Shown: positions 16,096 through 25,400 of the stretch, piece by piece
Layout: every line of letters begins with the position of its first letter
Position numbering within the stretch: position 1 is the stretch's first letter
Source: a virus
Direction: 5' to 3' (one strand)
DNA: 61,775 nt
Virus record (IMG/VR): IMGVR_UViG_3300023112_000002
Coordinates: 1-61,775 of that record
Made by a program: the position numbers and the translations under genes
Notes under the pieces: model-generated
Databases searched by the model: none
The model's input: only the letters and a program-made list of their open reading frames with translations
Told to the model about the DNA's origin: nothing

Positions 16096-17547
16096 ATGGC
16101 TGTAAATGCAACGCCAGGATTTAACTTGATTCCTTCAGCGGAACGAGTAGCACTGGCCTCAAACTATATTACGGACTTCGATTTCATGAATCAGTATCTT
16201 CCTGATACTTACGAAAAGGAATTTGAGCGTTACGGTAATAGATCGATCTCTTCATTCTTAAGAATGGTGGGAGCGGAAATGCCTTCTAACTCTGACATGA
16301 TTAAGTGGGCAGAGCAAGGAAGACTTCATATTAAATACACTAATGTCACTCTTGACGCAACAAACGCGACGACTGGAGTGTTAACTGTAGGTGATGACCT
16401 TACTCCAACTATACCAGGTGGAGGTACTACTACTGCTGGACAAGGCGGTATTGCGGTAAGAAAAGGGCAGACAATTATGATCTCGGACAATACTGCTGGA
16501 TCTAACCTAAGCAACAAAGCTGTTGTTACTGACGTAGACTACGCGTTAGGTACTATTAATGTATCTTTCTACGAAGCTCTATCTGTAGTCCCAGCTACTC
16601 CATCTACATTAACTGTTTGGATCTACGGTTCTGAGTTTAAGAAAGGAACTGCTGGAATGGAAAACTCTTTAGAGTCTGACGATTTCATCTTCGAGAACAA
16701 GCCTATTATCATTAAGGACAAGTACGAAGTATCTGGTTCTGATATGGCTCAGATCGGATGGATCGAAATTACTTCTGAAGATGGAGCTAACGGATACCTA
16801 TGGTACTTAAAGTCAGAGCACGATACAAGACTTCGTTTCGAAGACTACTTGGAGACTGCTATGGTAGAAGCTGTACCAGCGGCTTCAACTTCTGGTGCTG
16901 CTGTCCATTTCGGAAACGCTGCAGGAACGGACTCTCAGGGTGGATCTCAAGGTGTATTCTATGTAGTAGGAGAGAGAGGTAACGTATACGGTGGGGGTAA
17001 CCCAGTTGCGTTAGCTGACTTCGATTCTATTATTCAGAGATTAGATAAGCAAGGTTCTATTGAAGAGAATGTTCTTTTCCTAAACCGTCAGTTCTCTTTC
17101 GATATGGACGATATGTTGGCTGCTCAAAACTCTTACGGAGCGGGTGGTACTTCATACGGACTCTTCGATAACGACGAGGATATGGCTCTAAACTTAGGTT
17201 TCACTGGCTTCCGTAGAGGATATGACTTCTACAAGTCTGACTGGAAATACCTTAACGATGCTACTATGAGAGGTGGTTTAGTAGGTGGCGCTATCAACGG
17301 ACTATTAGTCCCTGCTGGTTCTACTACTGTATATGACCAAATCTTAGGTAAGAACGCTAAGCGTCCATTCCTACACGTTAGATACAGAGCTTCAGAAACT
17401 GAAGATAGAAGATACAAGACTTGGATCACTGGTTCTGCTGGTGGAGCGAGAACATCTTCTTTAGATGCTATGGAGGTTAACTTCTTGAGTGAGAGATGTG
17501 TGTGTACTTTAGGTGCAAACAACTTCTTCTTATTCCAGAACGCATAA
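16096..17547 (+). CDS. major capsid protein (483 aa)
   Basis: The main shell protein, presumably HK97-fold. Support: position after portal and scaffold, size, and a strong terminator directly downstream. Its codon choice is shifted to TTC, AAC and GAC compared with neighbours, as expected for the most highly expressed virion gene. Residues 80-170 contain an inserted beta module (VTLDATNATTGVLTVGDDL...QTIMISDNTAGS) resembling modules in other virion proteins here. The fold itself cannot be proved from motifs alone. Confidence 0.85.
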   Translation: MAVNATPGFNLIPSAERVALASNYITDFDFMNQYLPDTYEKEFERYGNRSISSFLRMVGAEMPSNSDMIKWAEQGRLHIKYTNVTLDATNATTGVLTVGDDLTPTIPGGGTTTAGQGGIAVRKGQTIMISDNTAGSNLSNKAVVTDVDYALGTINVSFYEALSVVPATPSTLTVWIYGSEFKKGTAGMENSLESDDFIFENKPIIIKDKYEVSGSDMAQIGWIEITSEDGANGYLWYLKSEHDTRLRFEDYLETAMVEAVPAASTSGAAVHFGNAAGTDSQGGSQGVFYVVGERGNVYGGGNPVALADFDSIIQRLDKQGSIEENVLFLNRQFSFDMDDMLAAQNSYGAGGTSYGLFDNDEDMALNLGFTGFRRGYDFYKSDWKYLNDATMRGGLVGGAINGLLVPAGSTTVYDQILGKNAKRPFLHVRYRASETEDRRYKTWITGSAGGARTSSLDAMEVNFLSERCVCTLGANNFFLFQNA

Positions 17548-17564
17548 CATAAAATGATGGAAAT

Positions 17565-17597
17565 GGGGGAGGGGAATCCCTCCTCCCCTATTTTTTT
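17565..17597 (+). terminator. Rho-independent terminator after capsid gene
   Basis: Stem GGGG-GAGGG (17565-17573), loop GAAT, then CCCTC, a CT bulge and CCCC (to 17588), followed by TA and seven T. It sits 17 bases after the capsid stop. Confidence 0.8.
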
Positions 17598-17620
17598 AAC
17601 TTGAATTAAATTTTAATAAA

Positions 17621-18370
17621 ATGAAAAAGAAAACAGTTTTTACGTCTAAGGCGTACAGATTAAAAAATGACAAAGCGCCATTAAACTATATGTTGTCTTC
17701 GCACAACACAAGTAGATCTCCCTTGCTTTATTTCGACGAGGAAACAGGTGTTAACCGCCCCCTTCGTTATGCACGAAATCAAAAGTCTCCCTTCGTAGAT
17801 GAACAAGATGGTAATGCTATTTTAGAACCTATCGTTTTTGAAGACGGTATGTTGATGGTAGAAAAAGCCAACCAAGTTCTTCAAAAGTTTTTATACTACC
17901 ACCCAGGTAGAGATAGAGTCTTTGAAGAAGTCGATAATGAGAAAGATGCTTCACAAGATGTTACTTCATTAGAGATGGAGATAGAAGCGCAAATTATTGC
18001 TAAAGATCTTACGTTTGAGAAATTACTTTCTGTAAGTAGGATTCTTATAGGAGGAAATATAGAAAGATATAGCTCTGCAGAACTTAAGAGGGATATTCTT
18101 TTATATGCTAAACATCATCCTTACGACTTTATGGAGGTAGTAAACGATCCTGATTTAGAGTTCGATGATGAGGTAAGACAATTCTTTGATGAAAAGCTCT
18201 TATCTTTACGAAACAATAAGAAGGATGTATACTTCAACCTTAAAGGAAATAAAAAGAAAATGCTTACCGTTCCTTTCGGAGAAGACCCTTACCACGTAGT
18301 GGGGTCTTACTTAAAGACGGACGAAGGCATAGAGATATACCAAGGACTTTCTAAGTTACTAAATAAATAA
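17621..18370 (+). CDS. head-associated protein of unknown function (249 aa)
   Basis: A 249-residue soluble protein, mixed alpha/beta. Visible features are RYARNQKSPFVDEQDG (50-65), IVFEDGMLMVEKANQVLQKFLYYHPGRDR (about 71-99) and a helical C-terminal half. Proteins with this start occur after the capsid gene in Bacteroidetes phages. It could be a head-completion or capsid-stabilising protein; this is positional inference. Confidence 0.7.
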   Translation: MKKKTVFTSKAYRLKNDKAPLNYMLSSHNTSRSPLLYFDEETGVNRPLRYARNQKSPFVDEQDGNAILEPIVFEDGMLMVEKANQVLQKFLYYHPGRDRVFEEVDNEKDASQDVTSLEMEIEAQIIAKDLTFEKLLSVSRILIGGNIERYSSAELKRDILLYAKHHPYDFMEVVNDPDLEFDDEVRQFFDEKLLSLRNNKKDVYFNLKGNKKKMLTVPFGEDPYHVVGSYLKTDEGIEIYQGLSKLLNK

Positions 18371-18378
18371 ACAAAACC

Positions 18379-18540
18379 ATGATAGATTTTATCGTAGAAT
18401 TTTGGGCAGAATTGCTAATCGCAGTAATGGCCCTGGCAAAAGTAGTAGTAAACCTTACTCCTACAGAAAAAGACAACCAAGTATTCGGTTGGATAGATAA
18501 CCTTATAGGATACTTAATTCCAGATAGAAGGAAGAAGTAA
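18379..18540 (+). CDS. small membrane protein (53 aa)
   Basis: 53 residues, MIDFIVEFWAELLIAVMALA and onward. One hydrophobic segment spans about residues 3-24, followed by a second weaker hydrophobic stretch (VFGWIDNLIGYLI) and a basic end (DRRKK). It lies between head genes and is followed directly by a terminator. It may be a virion membrane-active peptide or a second holin-like factor. Confidence 0.65.
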   Translation: MIDFIVEFWAELLIAVMALAKVVVNLTPTEKDNQVFGWIDNLIGYLIPDRRKK

Positions 18541-18553
18541 ATCAAACTTAAGA

Positions 18554-18579
18554 GGGGGCTCAAACGGGCTCCCTTTTTT
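18554..18579 (+). terminator. Rho-independent terminator
   Basis: Eight-pair stem GGGGGCTC / GGGCTCCC with two G-T wobbles and loop AAAC, then six T. It ends the unit of the small membrane protein. Confidence 0.85.
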
Positions 18580-18583
18580 GTTG

Positions 18584-18591
18584 TATCTTTG
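18584..18591 (+). promoter_or_regulatory. TATCTTTG -7 box before small virion genes
   Basis: Exact octamer four bases after the terminator T-run and 29 bases before the ATG at 18621. No TTG at -33. Confidence 0.65.
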
Positions 18592-18620
18592 TTTTTTATT
18601 AACCCATTAATTTTTTTACA

Positions 18621-18911
18621 ATGGACAAATTTATCTCAGTACCTGTTACAGGCGAAACAAACTTCTTAGTAAGTGTTTCAGATGTAATAGCTATACAAAT
18701 TGGTGATGCCGCTGGATCTAATCCAACAACTGCTACAACTATTACTTATAACAGTGGTAATAAAGTAACGCCTACTCATGCTGCTGTAACAGGCAATGAA
18801 TTTAGAGACTCTTTGCAAAGCGCTATGACAGCGGCTCTTGCTACGTCGTGGACTAATGTAGTTGCAGACTATGTTCCACCGACAGCAGTTTCTGCTATAG
18901 CCGTTGTATAA
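18621..18911 (+). CDS. small virion protein, paralog 1 of 3 (96 aa)
   Basis: MDKFISVPVTGETNFLVSVS start. The pattern MxKFxxxPx...VxxVxxI followed by a short helix (EFRDSLQSAMTAAL) and an end rich in P, A, I and V recurs in the proteins at 19746 and 20057. These are probably a duplicated family of minor capsid or decoration proteins. Preceded by its own terminator-promoter pair, which suggests strong expression. Confidence 0.7.
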   Translation: MDKFISVPVTGETNFLVSVSDVIAIQIGDAAGSNPTTATTITYNSGNKVTPTHAAVTGNEFRDSLQSAMTAALATSWTNVVADYVPPTAVSAIAVV

Positions 18912-18913
18912 TT

Positions 18914-19735
18914 ATGACTAAATACGTTGACGTTCAAGTTCCTATTTTAGCTGGCTCTACTGCAACAGGGCCGGCAAAAGTGGTATTTACAAATAGTAGT
19001 ACAACTACAGCTGCCGCAGACGGTAAGCTTACCGATACGGGTGGTACCCCAAACTTCACTGCGAATGTAGTGGTGGGTGACTATGTATTTGTTACTACAG
19101 GGATTAGCGGTTTTCCGGTTAGATCCTTTTCTATTGTTACCGCAGTAGACAGTGACTCTGTTTTATCTATTTCAGGTAGAGGTAATACTGGAGTGACAGG
19201 TTTGTCAGCTTCAGGAACTGCCTATACTATTGTAGCTGCAGCTAATGTATACGATTGTGACCTTAGTGGTGGTGGCTTTATCCAGCTTAATCGTCCTTCA
19301 GGCGTTCAGGTAGATGATGTATGGTGTAACACTACTACTAACTTAAACTACAGAGTTACCGAAGTAGTGAGTAGCACTAAAATAAAGTTAGACACTCCAG
19401 GAGCTTGTATAGTAGGAGATGATTTTTTCCTTTTAACAGACAGAGCTGAAGGCGGTAACTACAAAGTAAGAGTAGATAACGCTACACTAATTAGAGGTAA
19501 CGCTTCTAATGGTCAAACTACTGTTCACTACAAAAGAGGATCAACAAGTCAAAAGCTGGCGATGGATTTAGGAGACGCTCCTTCTTCTGCAAAAGATGTA
19601 TTCTCTACGCAGTTTAAGAAGTCTGCAGAAATGGTTATGCAAGATAGCTGGAAGTACGCTTCTATTACGATGCCTTACGTTCCGTCTGACGGAACACAGG
19701 GTATACAGTGGATAGCTACTTTTACTTACTCTTAA
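18914..19735 (+). CDS. virion structural protein with GD-V beta modules (273 aa)
   Basis: Beta-rich. At least two modules are visible: GKLTDTGG...ANVVVGDYVFV...VTAVDSDSVLSISG (about 36-90) and GVQVDDVWCNTTTNLNYRVTEVVSSTKIKLDTPG (about 128-165). The same module type recurs in other virion proteins. The C-terminal 80 residues differ and may bind the head or tail. It is inserted between members of the small paralog family. Likely a decoration, collar or tail-associated protein. Confidence 0.7.
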   Translation: MTKYVDVQVPILAGSTATGPAKVVFTNSSTTTAAADGKLTDTGGTPNFTANVVVGDYVFVTTGISGFPVRSFSIVTAVDSDSVLSISGRGNTGVTGLSASGTAYTIVAAANVYDCDLSGGGFIQLNRPSGVQVDDVWCNTTTNLNYRVTEVVSSTKIKLDTPGACIVGDDFFLLTDRAEGGNYKVRVDNATLIRGNASNGQTTVHYKRGSTSQKLAMDLGDAPSSAKDVFSTQFKKSAEMVMQDSWKYASITMPYVPSDGTQGIQWIATFTYS

Positions 19736-19745
19736 TTCCTGAATC

Positions 19746-20051
19746 ATGGTAAAATTTTTACAAGTAGATACAGCGGCTAACGGGAATATGATAGCTCCTC
19801 TTAAGGACCTTATTTTCATAGATGCTTTTAGCACCACTCAGGTTCGATTTGTTTATAGCAATGCATATCAAGACTTAAATCAAATTAAGCTTGATCACGC
19901 TGCTGATGCAAATGCTGATGAAGAGGTTGGGAGCATGGTTGACGCTTTAAGAAAGATTGTTATAGACGTTGCTAAAGGAAGATGGAGCACTCCTGTAGTG
20001 AATATAACGAGCCTTCTTCCTAAACCCATTACGAATATAATTATAGATTAA
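19746..20051 (+). CDS. small virion protein, paralog 2 of 3 (101 aa)
   Basis: Starts MVKFLQVDTAANGNMIAPLK and shares the pattern of the 18621 and 20057 proteins: N-terminal strands, a central helix (VDALRKIVIDVAKG) and a hydrophobic tail. Adjacent genes of this type suggest tandem duplication with divergence. Confidence 0.7.
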   Translation: MVKFLQVDTAANGNMIAPLKDLIFIDAFSTTQVRFVYSNAYQDLNQIKLDHAADANADEEVGSMVDALRKIVIDVAKGRWSTPVVNITSLLPKPITNIIID

Positions 20052-20056
20052 AGATC

Positions 20057-20353
20057 ATGTATAAATTTCTATACCTCCCCATTGGCGATGCAGCAGCGAA
20101 TCTTGCTCCAGTGCTAATTGACGTCACTAATATTAAGGTGGTGGATAAGCAGAGTCTTACTGTGACTCATTTAAAGTACTCTACTTTTCAGTCCCATGAT
20201 TTTGTAACTCTTACTACAGTAGAGGATGATTCAGGTCACGTTCTTCAAAACTGGTTGGTGGAGGAGATAAGAAAACTTCTCTCTACCGGATATACCGGCA
20301 CGGGGCCTTTATTAACACCTCCTCTGGCTATAGCTTCTATTGCTATAAGCTAA
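20057..20353 (+). CDS. small virion protein, paralog 3 of 3 (98 aa)
   Basis: Starts MYKFLYLPIGDAAANLAPVL, with a central helix NWLVEEIRKLLSTG and a final segment AIASIAIS that resembles the AVSAIAVV end of paralog 1. Followed by a strong terminator. Confidence 0.7.
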   Translation: MYKFLYLPIGDAAANLAPVLIDVTNIKVVDKQSLTVTHLKYSTFQSHDFVTLTTVEDDSGHVLQNWLVEEIRKLLSTGYTGTGPLLTPPLAIASIAIS

Positions 20354-20377
20354 AGGTTAACACACACTATTAGAAAG

Positions 20378-20407
20378 GGGCTCCAAAAAATGGGGCCCTT
20401 TTTTTTT
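20378..20407 (+). terminator. Rho-independent terminator
   Basis: Stem GGGCTCC / GGGGCCC (one wobble), loop AAAAAAT, then a run of nine T. It ends the small-paralog unit. Confidence 0.85.
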
Positions 20408-20411
20408 GTGC

Positions 20412-20419
20412 TATCTTTG
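20412..20419 (+). promoter_or_regulatory. TATCTTTG -7 box before tail/ring genes
   Basis: Exact octamer four bases after the terminator T-run, with ATG 19 bases downstream. It shares the context TTTGTGC before the box with the promoter at 29233. Confidence 0.65.
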
Positions 20420-20437
20420 TAAAAATAATTTTACACT

Positions 20438-21517
20438 ATGCCAGCTTCAATAAATGCGGTGCGAAATACGGTGTTGGCTATAGCTAACAAAAATAACTAC
20501 GGATATATCTCACCCCAAGATTTCAACCTCTACGCTAAACAGGCGCAGATGGATATGTTTGAGGATTACTTTTATCAGTACAACAACTGGATAAATAGAG
20601 AGAACGCACGATCTTCGGGTACAGGTTATGCAGATATAATAAAAAATATAGAAGAGGTTATAGACTCCTTCTCTGTGCAGGCGTTCTTAGCTCAGCTAAA
20701 CCCTGTAGCCGTACCTAATGTACCCTCTGGTTTATCAGGGTCTGCAGTGTATTCATTACCAGACGATTACTATCTTATAAATAAACTTTATAGATATCCT
20801 AAGCGTAGAGTAAGTGGAACCACTTCCAATTCTATTCTGGGCTCCACCCTCCTTATAGACAGCTCTCGAGATTTCTTTACTACAGGTGTACAGCCAGGAG
20901 ATATCGTGATAAACACGAGCGCTACAGGCGCTGCTCCATATCCCGCTACAGGGGCTCCTGGATTGCAGGGGTGGGTGCAGAACATTTCTAATACAGCGTC
21001 GCCCGCTGGATCGAGTATAGTGTGCTCTGCTTCTTTATTTGTAGACCCTGCAGGTGCGGGAGGAGAAGGATATGCTATATATGACGCTAATAATATTGTA
21101 GAGGTAGAGAGGGTAAGCCAAAGGAAGATATTCAATCTTACCAGCAGCAACCTCACTTACCCTACACCACAGTACCCATGCTATGTTTTAGATGGGAATT
21201 TAATATCTGTATACCCTACCATATGGGATGGTCTTAATGATCCTTTTACTATAGGAGATGGGATGGGGCCGTGCGATGTTAAGGCTCAATACATCCGCTA
21301 CCCTCGTAATCCTAATTGGACTTTCGCTTCATTGGTAGGTGGAGAACCTCTATTCGATCAATCTCAGAGTGACTTCCAAGAGTTTGAATTACCGTCTTCT
21401 GACGAGCCTTCTTTAGTGGCGAAGATATGCCAGTATGTGGGTATAGAAATAAGGGAAGCGGAAGTAGTACAGTTTGGTCAAACTGAAGAACAGGTAGATA
21501 CTCAAGAAACAAGCTAA
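20438..21517 (+). CDS. tail/ring (connector-associated) protein (359 aa)
   Basis: N-terminal helical region (1-85, with YISPQDFNLYAKQAQMDMFEDYFYQYNNW) and a strand YSLPDDYYLINKLYRY near 105-120. A GD-V type beta module is inserted at about 130-215 (SRDFFTTGVQPGDIVINTS). It resembles ring or tail-tube adaptor proteins of crAss-like podoviruses, and the neighbouring 307-aa protein has the same helix-then-strand plan. Role: links portal to tail. Family assignment is by pattern recall. Confidence 0.65.
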   Translation: MPASINAVRNTVLAIANKNNYGYISPQDFNLYAKQAQMDMFEDYFYQYNNWINRENARSSGTGYADIIKNIEEVIDSFSVQAFLAQLNPVAVPNVPSGLSGSAVYSLPDDYYLINKLYRYPKRRVSGTTSNSILGSTLLIDSSRDFFTTGVQPGDIVINTSATGAAPYPATGAPGLQGWVQNISNTASPAGSSIVCSASLFVDPAGAGGEGYAIYDANNIVEVERVSQRKIFNLTSSNLTYPTPQYPCYVLDGNLISVYPTIWDGLNDPFTIGDGMGPCDVKAQYIRYPRNPNWTFASLVGGEPLFDQSQSDFQEFELPSSDEPSLVAKICQYVGIEIREAEVVQFGQTEEQVDTQETS

Positions 21518-21522
21518 AGATT

Positions 21523-22446
21523 ATGGCGTATATAACAGATTACGAATACTACGAAAACAACCAAGTCTCTCCACAAGATGAGAACTGGGGGTCGTATCAA
21601 TATGTCACATTAGACGATATTGTCAACAACTTTATGTTGATGTATCAGGGGAACAATGAGCTTATAAATAACATCAGTAGGTATCAAGTTCTATTCTTTG
21701 CTAAGAGAGCTATACAAGAATTAAACTATGACGCTATGAAGGAAATAAAAATCCTTCAGCTACAAGTAAACGATCAGTTGCGTTTTGTTTTACCTCCTGA
21801 CTATGTCAATTGGGTAAGGATTTCTTTGTACAAGAACGGCGTCCTTATGCCTCTCACGGAAAATATCCAAACCAACTGGAGTGGAGCTTACCTTCAAGAC
21901 AATGAGTACAGGGTTTTATTCGACGCGTATGGGGACGTTCTTAAACCCAATGACTCTCAGTTAGACTTAGATAGAATTACAGGGCAGAAGAAAAGCATAT
22001 ACTTAAACGCAGGCAGTCCATACAATGGGGCTATGGGTTATCTATATGAGGGTGCTTGGTATTTCGATTATCAGATAGGAGCAAGGTTTGGTTTAAATAC
22101 TGAGACGGCTAATAGTAACCCTACTTTTAATATTAATAAAAGAGCGGGAGTAATAAACTTTAGCTCAGGCATGGCCGCGGAGTCAGTGGTATTAGAATAT
22201 ATCTCTGACGGGATGGAGAAAGGGAAAGACTCTAAGGTAAGTGTGAATAAATTATTTGAAGATTATATCTATGCAGCCATTAAGTATTCTATTTTAAACA
22301 ATAGACTGTCGGCGCAGGAGTACATTATTAATAGAGCGCGGAAAGACAAATCGTCTTTACTTCGTAACGCTAAACTTAGATTAAGTAACATGCACCCTGG
22401 TAGACTCCTTATGAATATGAGGGGACAGGCTAAATGGATAAAGTAA
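21523..22446 (+). CDS. tail/ring protein (307 aa)
   Basis: Features are LDDIVNNFMLMYQGNNELINN (27-47), FAKRAIQELNYDAMKEIKIL, then LRFVLPPDYVNWVRISLY near 85-102. The last is the same strand motif as LPDDYYLINKLYRY in the preceding protein, so the two are distant relatives. The C-terminal 60 residues are helical and basic. It fits a second ring or tail-tube gatekeeper protein of short-tailed phages. Confidence 0.65.
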   Translation: MAYITDYEYYENNQVSPQDENWGSYQYVTLDDIVNNFMLMYQGNNELINNISRYQVLFFAKRAIQELNYDAMKEIKILQLQVNDQLRFVLPPDYVNWVRISLYKNGVLMPLTENIQTNWSGAYLQDNEYRVLFDAYGDVLKPNDSQLDLDRITGQKKSIYLNAGSPYNGAMGYLYEGAWYFDYQIGARFGLNTETANSNPTFNINKRAGVINFSSGMAAESVVLEYISDGMEKGKDSKVSVNKLFEDYIYAAIKYSILNNRLSAQEYIINRARKDKSSLLRNAKLRLSNMHPGRLLMNMRGQAKWIK

Positions 22447-22447
22447 T

Positions 22448-25400
22448 ATGCTGATACAAACTAATTTTATTGCTGGTAAAATGAACAAAAGCGTCGACGA
22501 ACGCTTAGTTCCTGTAGGCGAATATGTAGATGCATTAAATGTACGCTTGGGTTCTACTGAAACGACAGAGATCGGGGCGGTAGAAAACTCTAAGGGTAAC
22601 ACCAACCTTACCCCTAATATTGAGTACAACGGAAATCCTCTATCGGCTAACGCGCGGTGTATAGGCGCTTTTGAAGATGGTATGGCGGAAACTATATATT
22701 GGTTTGTTTACGATCCAGGTGACCCTGCAACAGGGCAAGTGGAGGTAGATATGATACTATCATATAACACTAACACCAATACATTATTATATCATGTTGT
22801 CAGTACAGAGGTCCTTAACTTTAATCCGACATACCTTATCAACGCGGTAAATAAAATTGAGAATCTCTTATTCTTTACCGATGACCTTAACCCTCCGAGA
22901 TATATTAACGTAACCAGAAACTACCCTGTACCAACAGGTTTGAGTGACGGTATTGAAGAGGAAGATATCAGCGTTATTGTTAAACCCCCTGGTTTTGAGG
23001 ATGTAAATCCTACTACGGGCACCCAACCTCTTAGAGCTCCACACGTAGAGCTTGTGAACATAGGTCAGGGAGACTATATGGAGATGCGGTTCTTACGCTT
23101 TGCGTACCGCTATAGATATTTAGACGGAGGGTACAGCGCTACCTCTTTGTTTACTAACCCAGCCTTTGAGCCTAAAGACTTTGCTTTTAGCCAAGAGACG
23201 TTTAAAAACGTCGGCATGATAAATAGGTTTAATGCTGCTAACGTTTGGTTCTCTACAGGATCTGAAAGGGTAAAAGAGATACAGCTCTTATATAAAGATA
23301 CCGCCAGTAACAATATTTTTATTATTAAGAACTATAATAAAGCTGAGCTGGGTTTACCTAATGACTCTTTTGAGCAGGAACAGTTTAGCAACAGTAAAAT
23401 CCTTACACTATTAGGATCGGATGAGCTTCTTAGGTTGTACGATAATGTCCCACGAAGAGCTAAAGCTCAAACGATTCAGGGCAATAGATTGATGTATGGA
23501 AACTATATCGACCAGTATGATGTGGTCAACAGAGAGGGTGGGGATTCTATACAGATGCAGTACCAGCTATCTCCCAGCACGGAGAGCATAGACGTAACCC
23601 CATTGCCTCCTGCCACAGGATCTAATGGGACCTACAGTATAGACCCAGCAGCTCCAGGGACAGTAGTTGCAGCCGCTACAGCAGGGTTTGATCTCTCTTC
23701 CATTACTACGCCTATTCTACCAGGAACGTATTTCCGTTTCTTCTTGGCGATGCAAAACGTTCAGAGTACGCGAAGCGGAGCCGATGCTCAACCAGCCTCT
23801 GTGGTGGTTCCTGATTTTACTATAACATTAAACTTCATTGCTCCGGTACAATATAGTACGGTGAATGAGATGCTTACCTCGCAAGAGTTCGCGTCGGCTG
23901 TGGGGGCGGATAATAGCTTCCAGCAACTTATCCCTTATACTACTCCTACACCACCAGCTTATCCTCCAACGGAAAACCCTGCAGGAAATGGGGGTACTTT
24001 AACAGACTTGTTTAATGCAGCTTTGCCATACGCATGGCAGAACGCTACTACAAGCAATTATTTATTACTCGTCGACACGGCTGTTACCAGCGCGTGTACT
24101 GTGGCGGGTATGTCTCCCTTCCCCCCTACAGCCCCTGTGTGTACACAACAGAGCTTTACTTTAAACGTAGGAGTGTCTTCCTTTACTCTTACAGCTCCTG
24201 CGGCTACATACTATTTTAACTCTACCCCTGAAACTATTCAGTATGAGTACTTTGCTTTTAATTTAGCGGATACTAATGGTATAGTGCAAACTACCGCAGA
24301 GCGCGGAAGTTTACACAGCTATAGAGACTACGAGGTGGGGGTGGTATATATGGATGAGTATGCCAGATCTTCTACCGTTCTTACCAGTCCAAACAACAAT
24401 GTATTTTTCCCTGCCAGCACATCGGTATTAAAAAACAAAATAAAGGTAAACCTACAAAATGTTGCTCCTTATTGGGCAAAGTACTATAAGTTTGTGGTAA
24501 AGCCAAGCCAAGGAAATTATGAAACTATATGGAGTAGTTTAGTTTTCCAACAAACTGGAGCCGCTACTGATGAAGGTCCTACTCCTTTTAAACCTGATTT
24601 AGAAAGCTTTTGGTTTAGACTCGAGGGGGATAGCCAAAATATAGTGTCTGTAGGGGATGTGCTTACCGTAAAGCGCGATGCCAATGGTCCTATTCTACAG
24701 CATGCTACGGCAGAGGTATTGGATAAAGAGGGTTTGTATTCAGGCCAAATTAATGACACCAACCCTGCAGGTATATATATGAGGTTGAAGTCAAGTGGAT
24801 GGAACGCTATAGGCGACAACACTACGCCGAACATAAACTCTGATGTAACCTCAAATAACTCTGAAATAGGTGATTGCTCTCAGATCGCTCTTATCCCTCC
24901 CGCTTCTTCCCCTGCTATTGTAGGGTCTATCCCTGCGGGTAGTACGGTGCGGGTGGCCTCTACAAATCAAAGGCTTACAAATAATGGGGAATGCGAATCA
25001 AAACAAATTATTTGGGATAGTGGAGACATGCTGGTAGATCAAAACTATGATAATATTTACGCGTGCCTTATGGGTTTAGGTTTTGAGACCTTGGTTCAAC
25101 CAAACTCTACAAACATTATACCTCCTGTTTTAGGAGATCAAGAGATTGAATTTGACCCAGTTCTTTACACCTTTGGGGCAGGTCCAGATACTGTCGGAGG
25201 CACTTGTTTTACTTCTAAAATTTACGTCACTCAATCGGGAACCGACTACTTTATAAAAAGCAAATCCATGATCCCTACATGTACGGAAGCTACGGTTGGG
25301 TTTGATTGGCAAACAGATTCTCAAACCCAGTTAGAAGTAAATATAAACTATTCTTCTGGAACCTTCTGTTTTGAAACAGAACCTGACGCCGTAGACCCGA

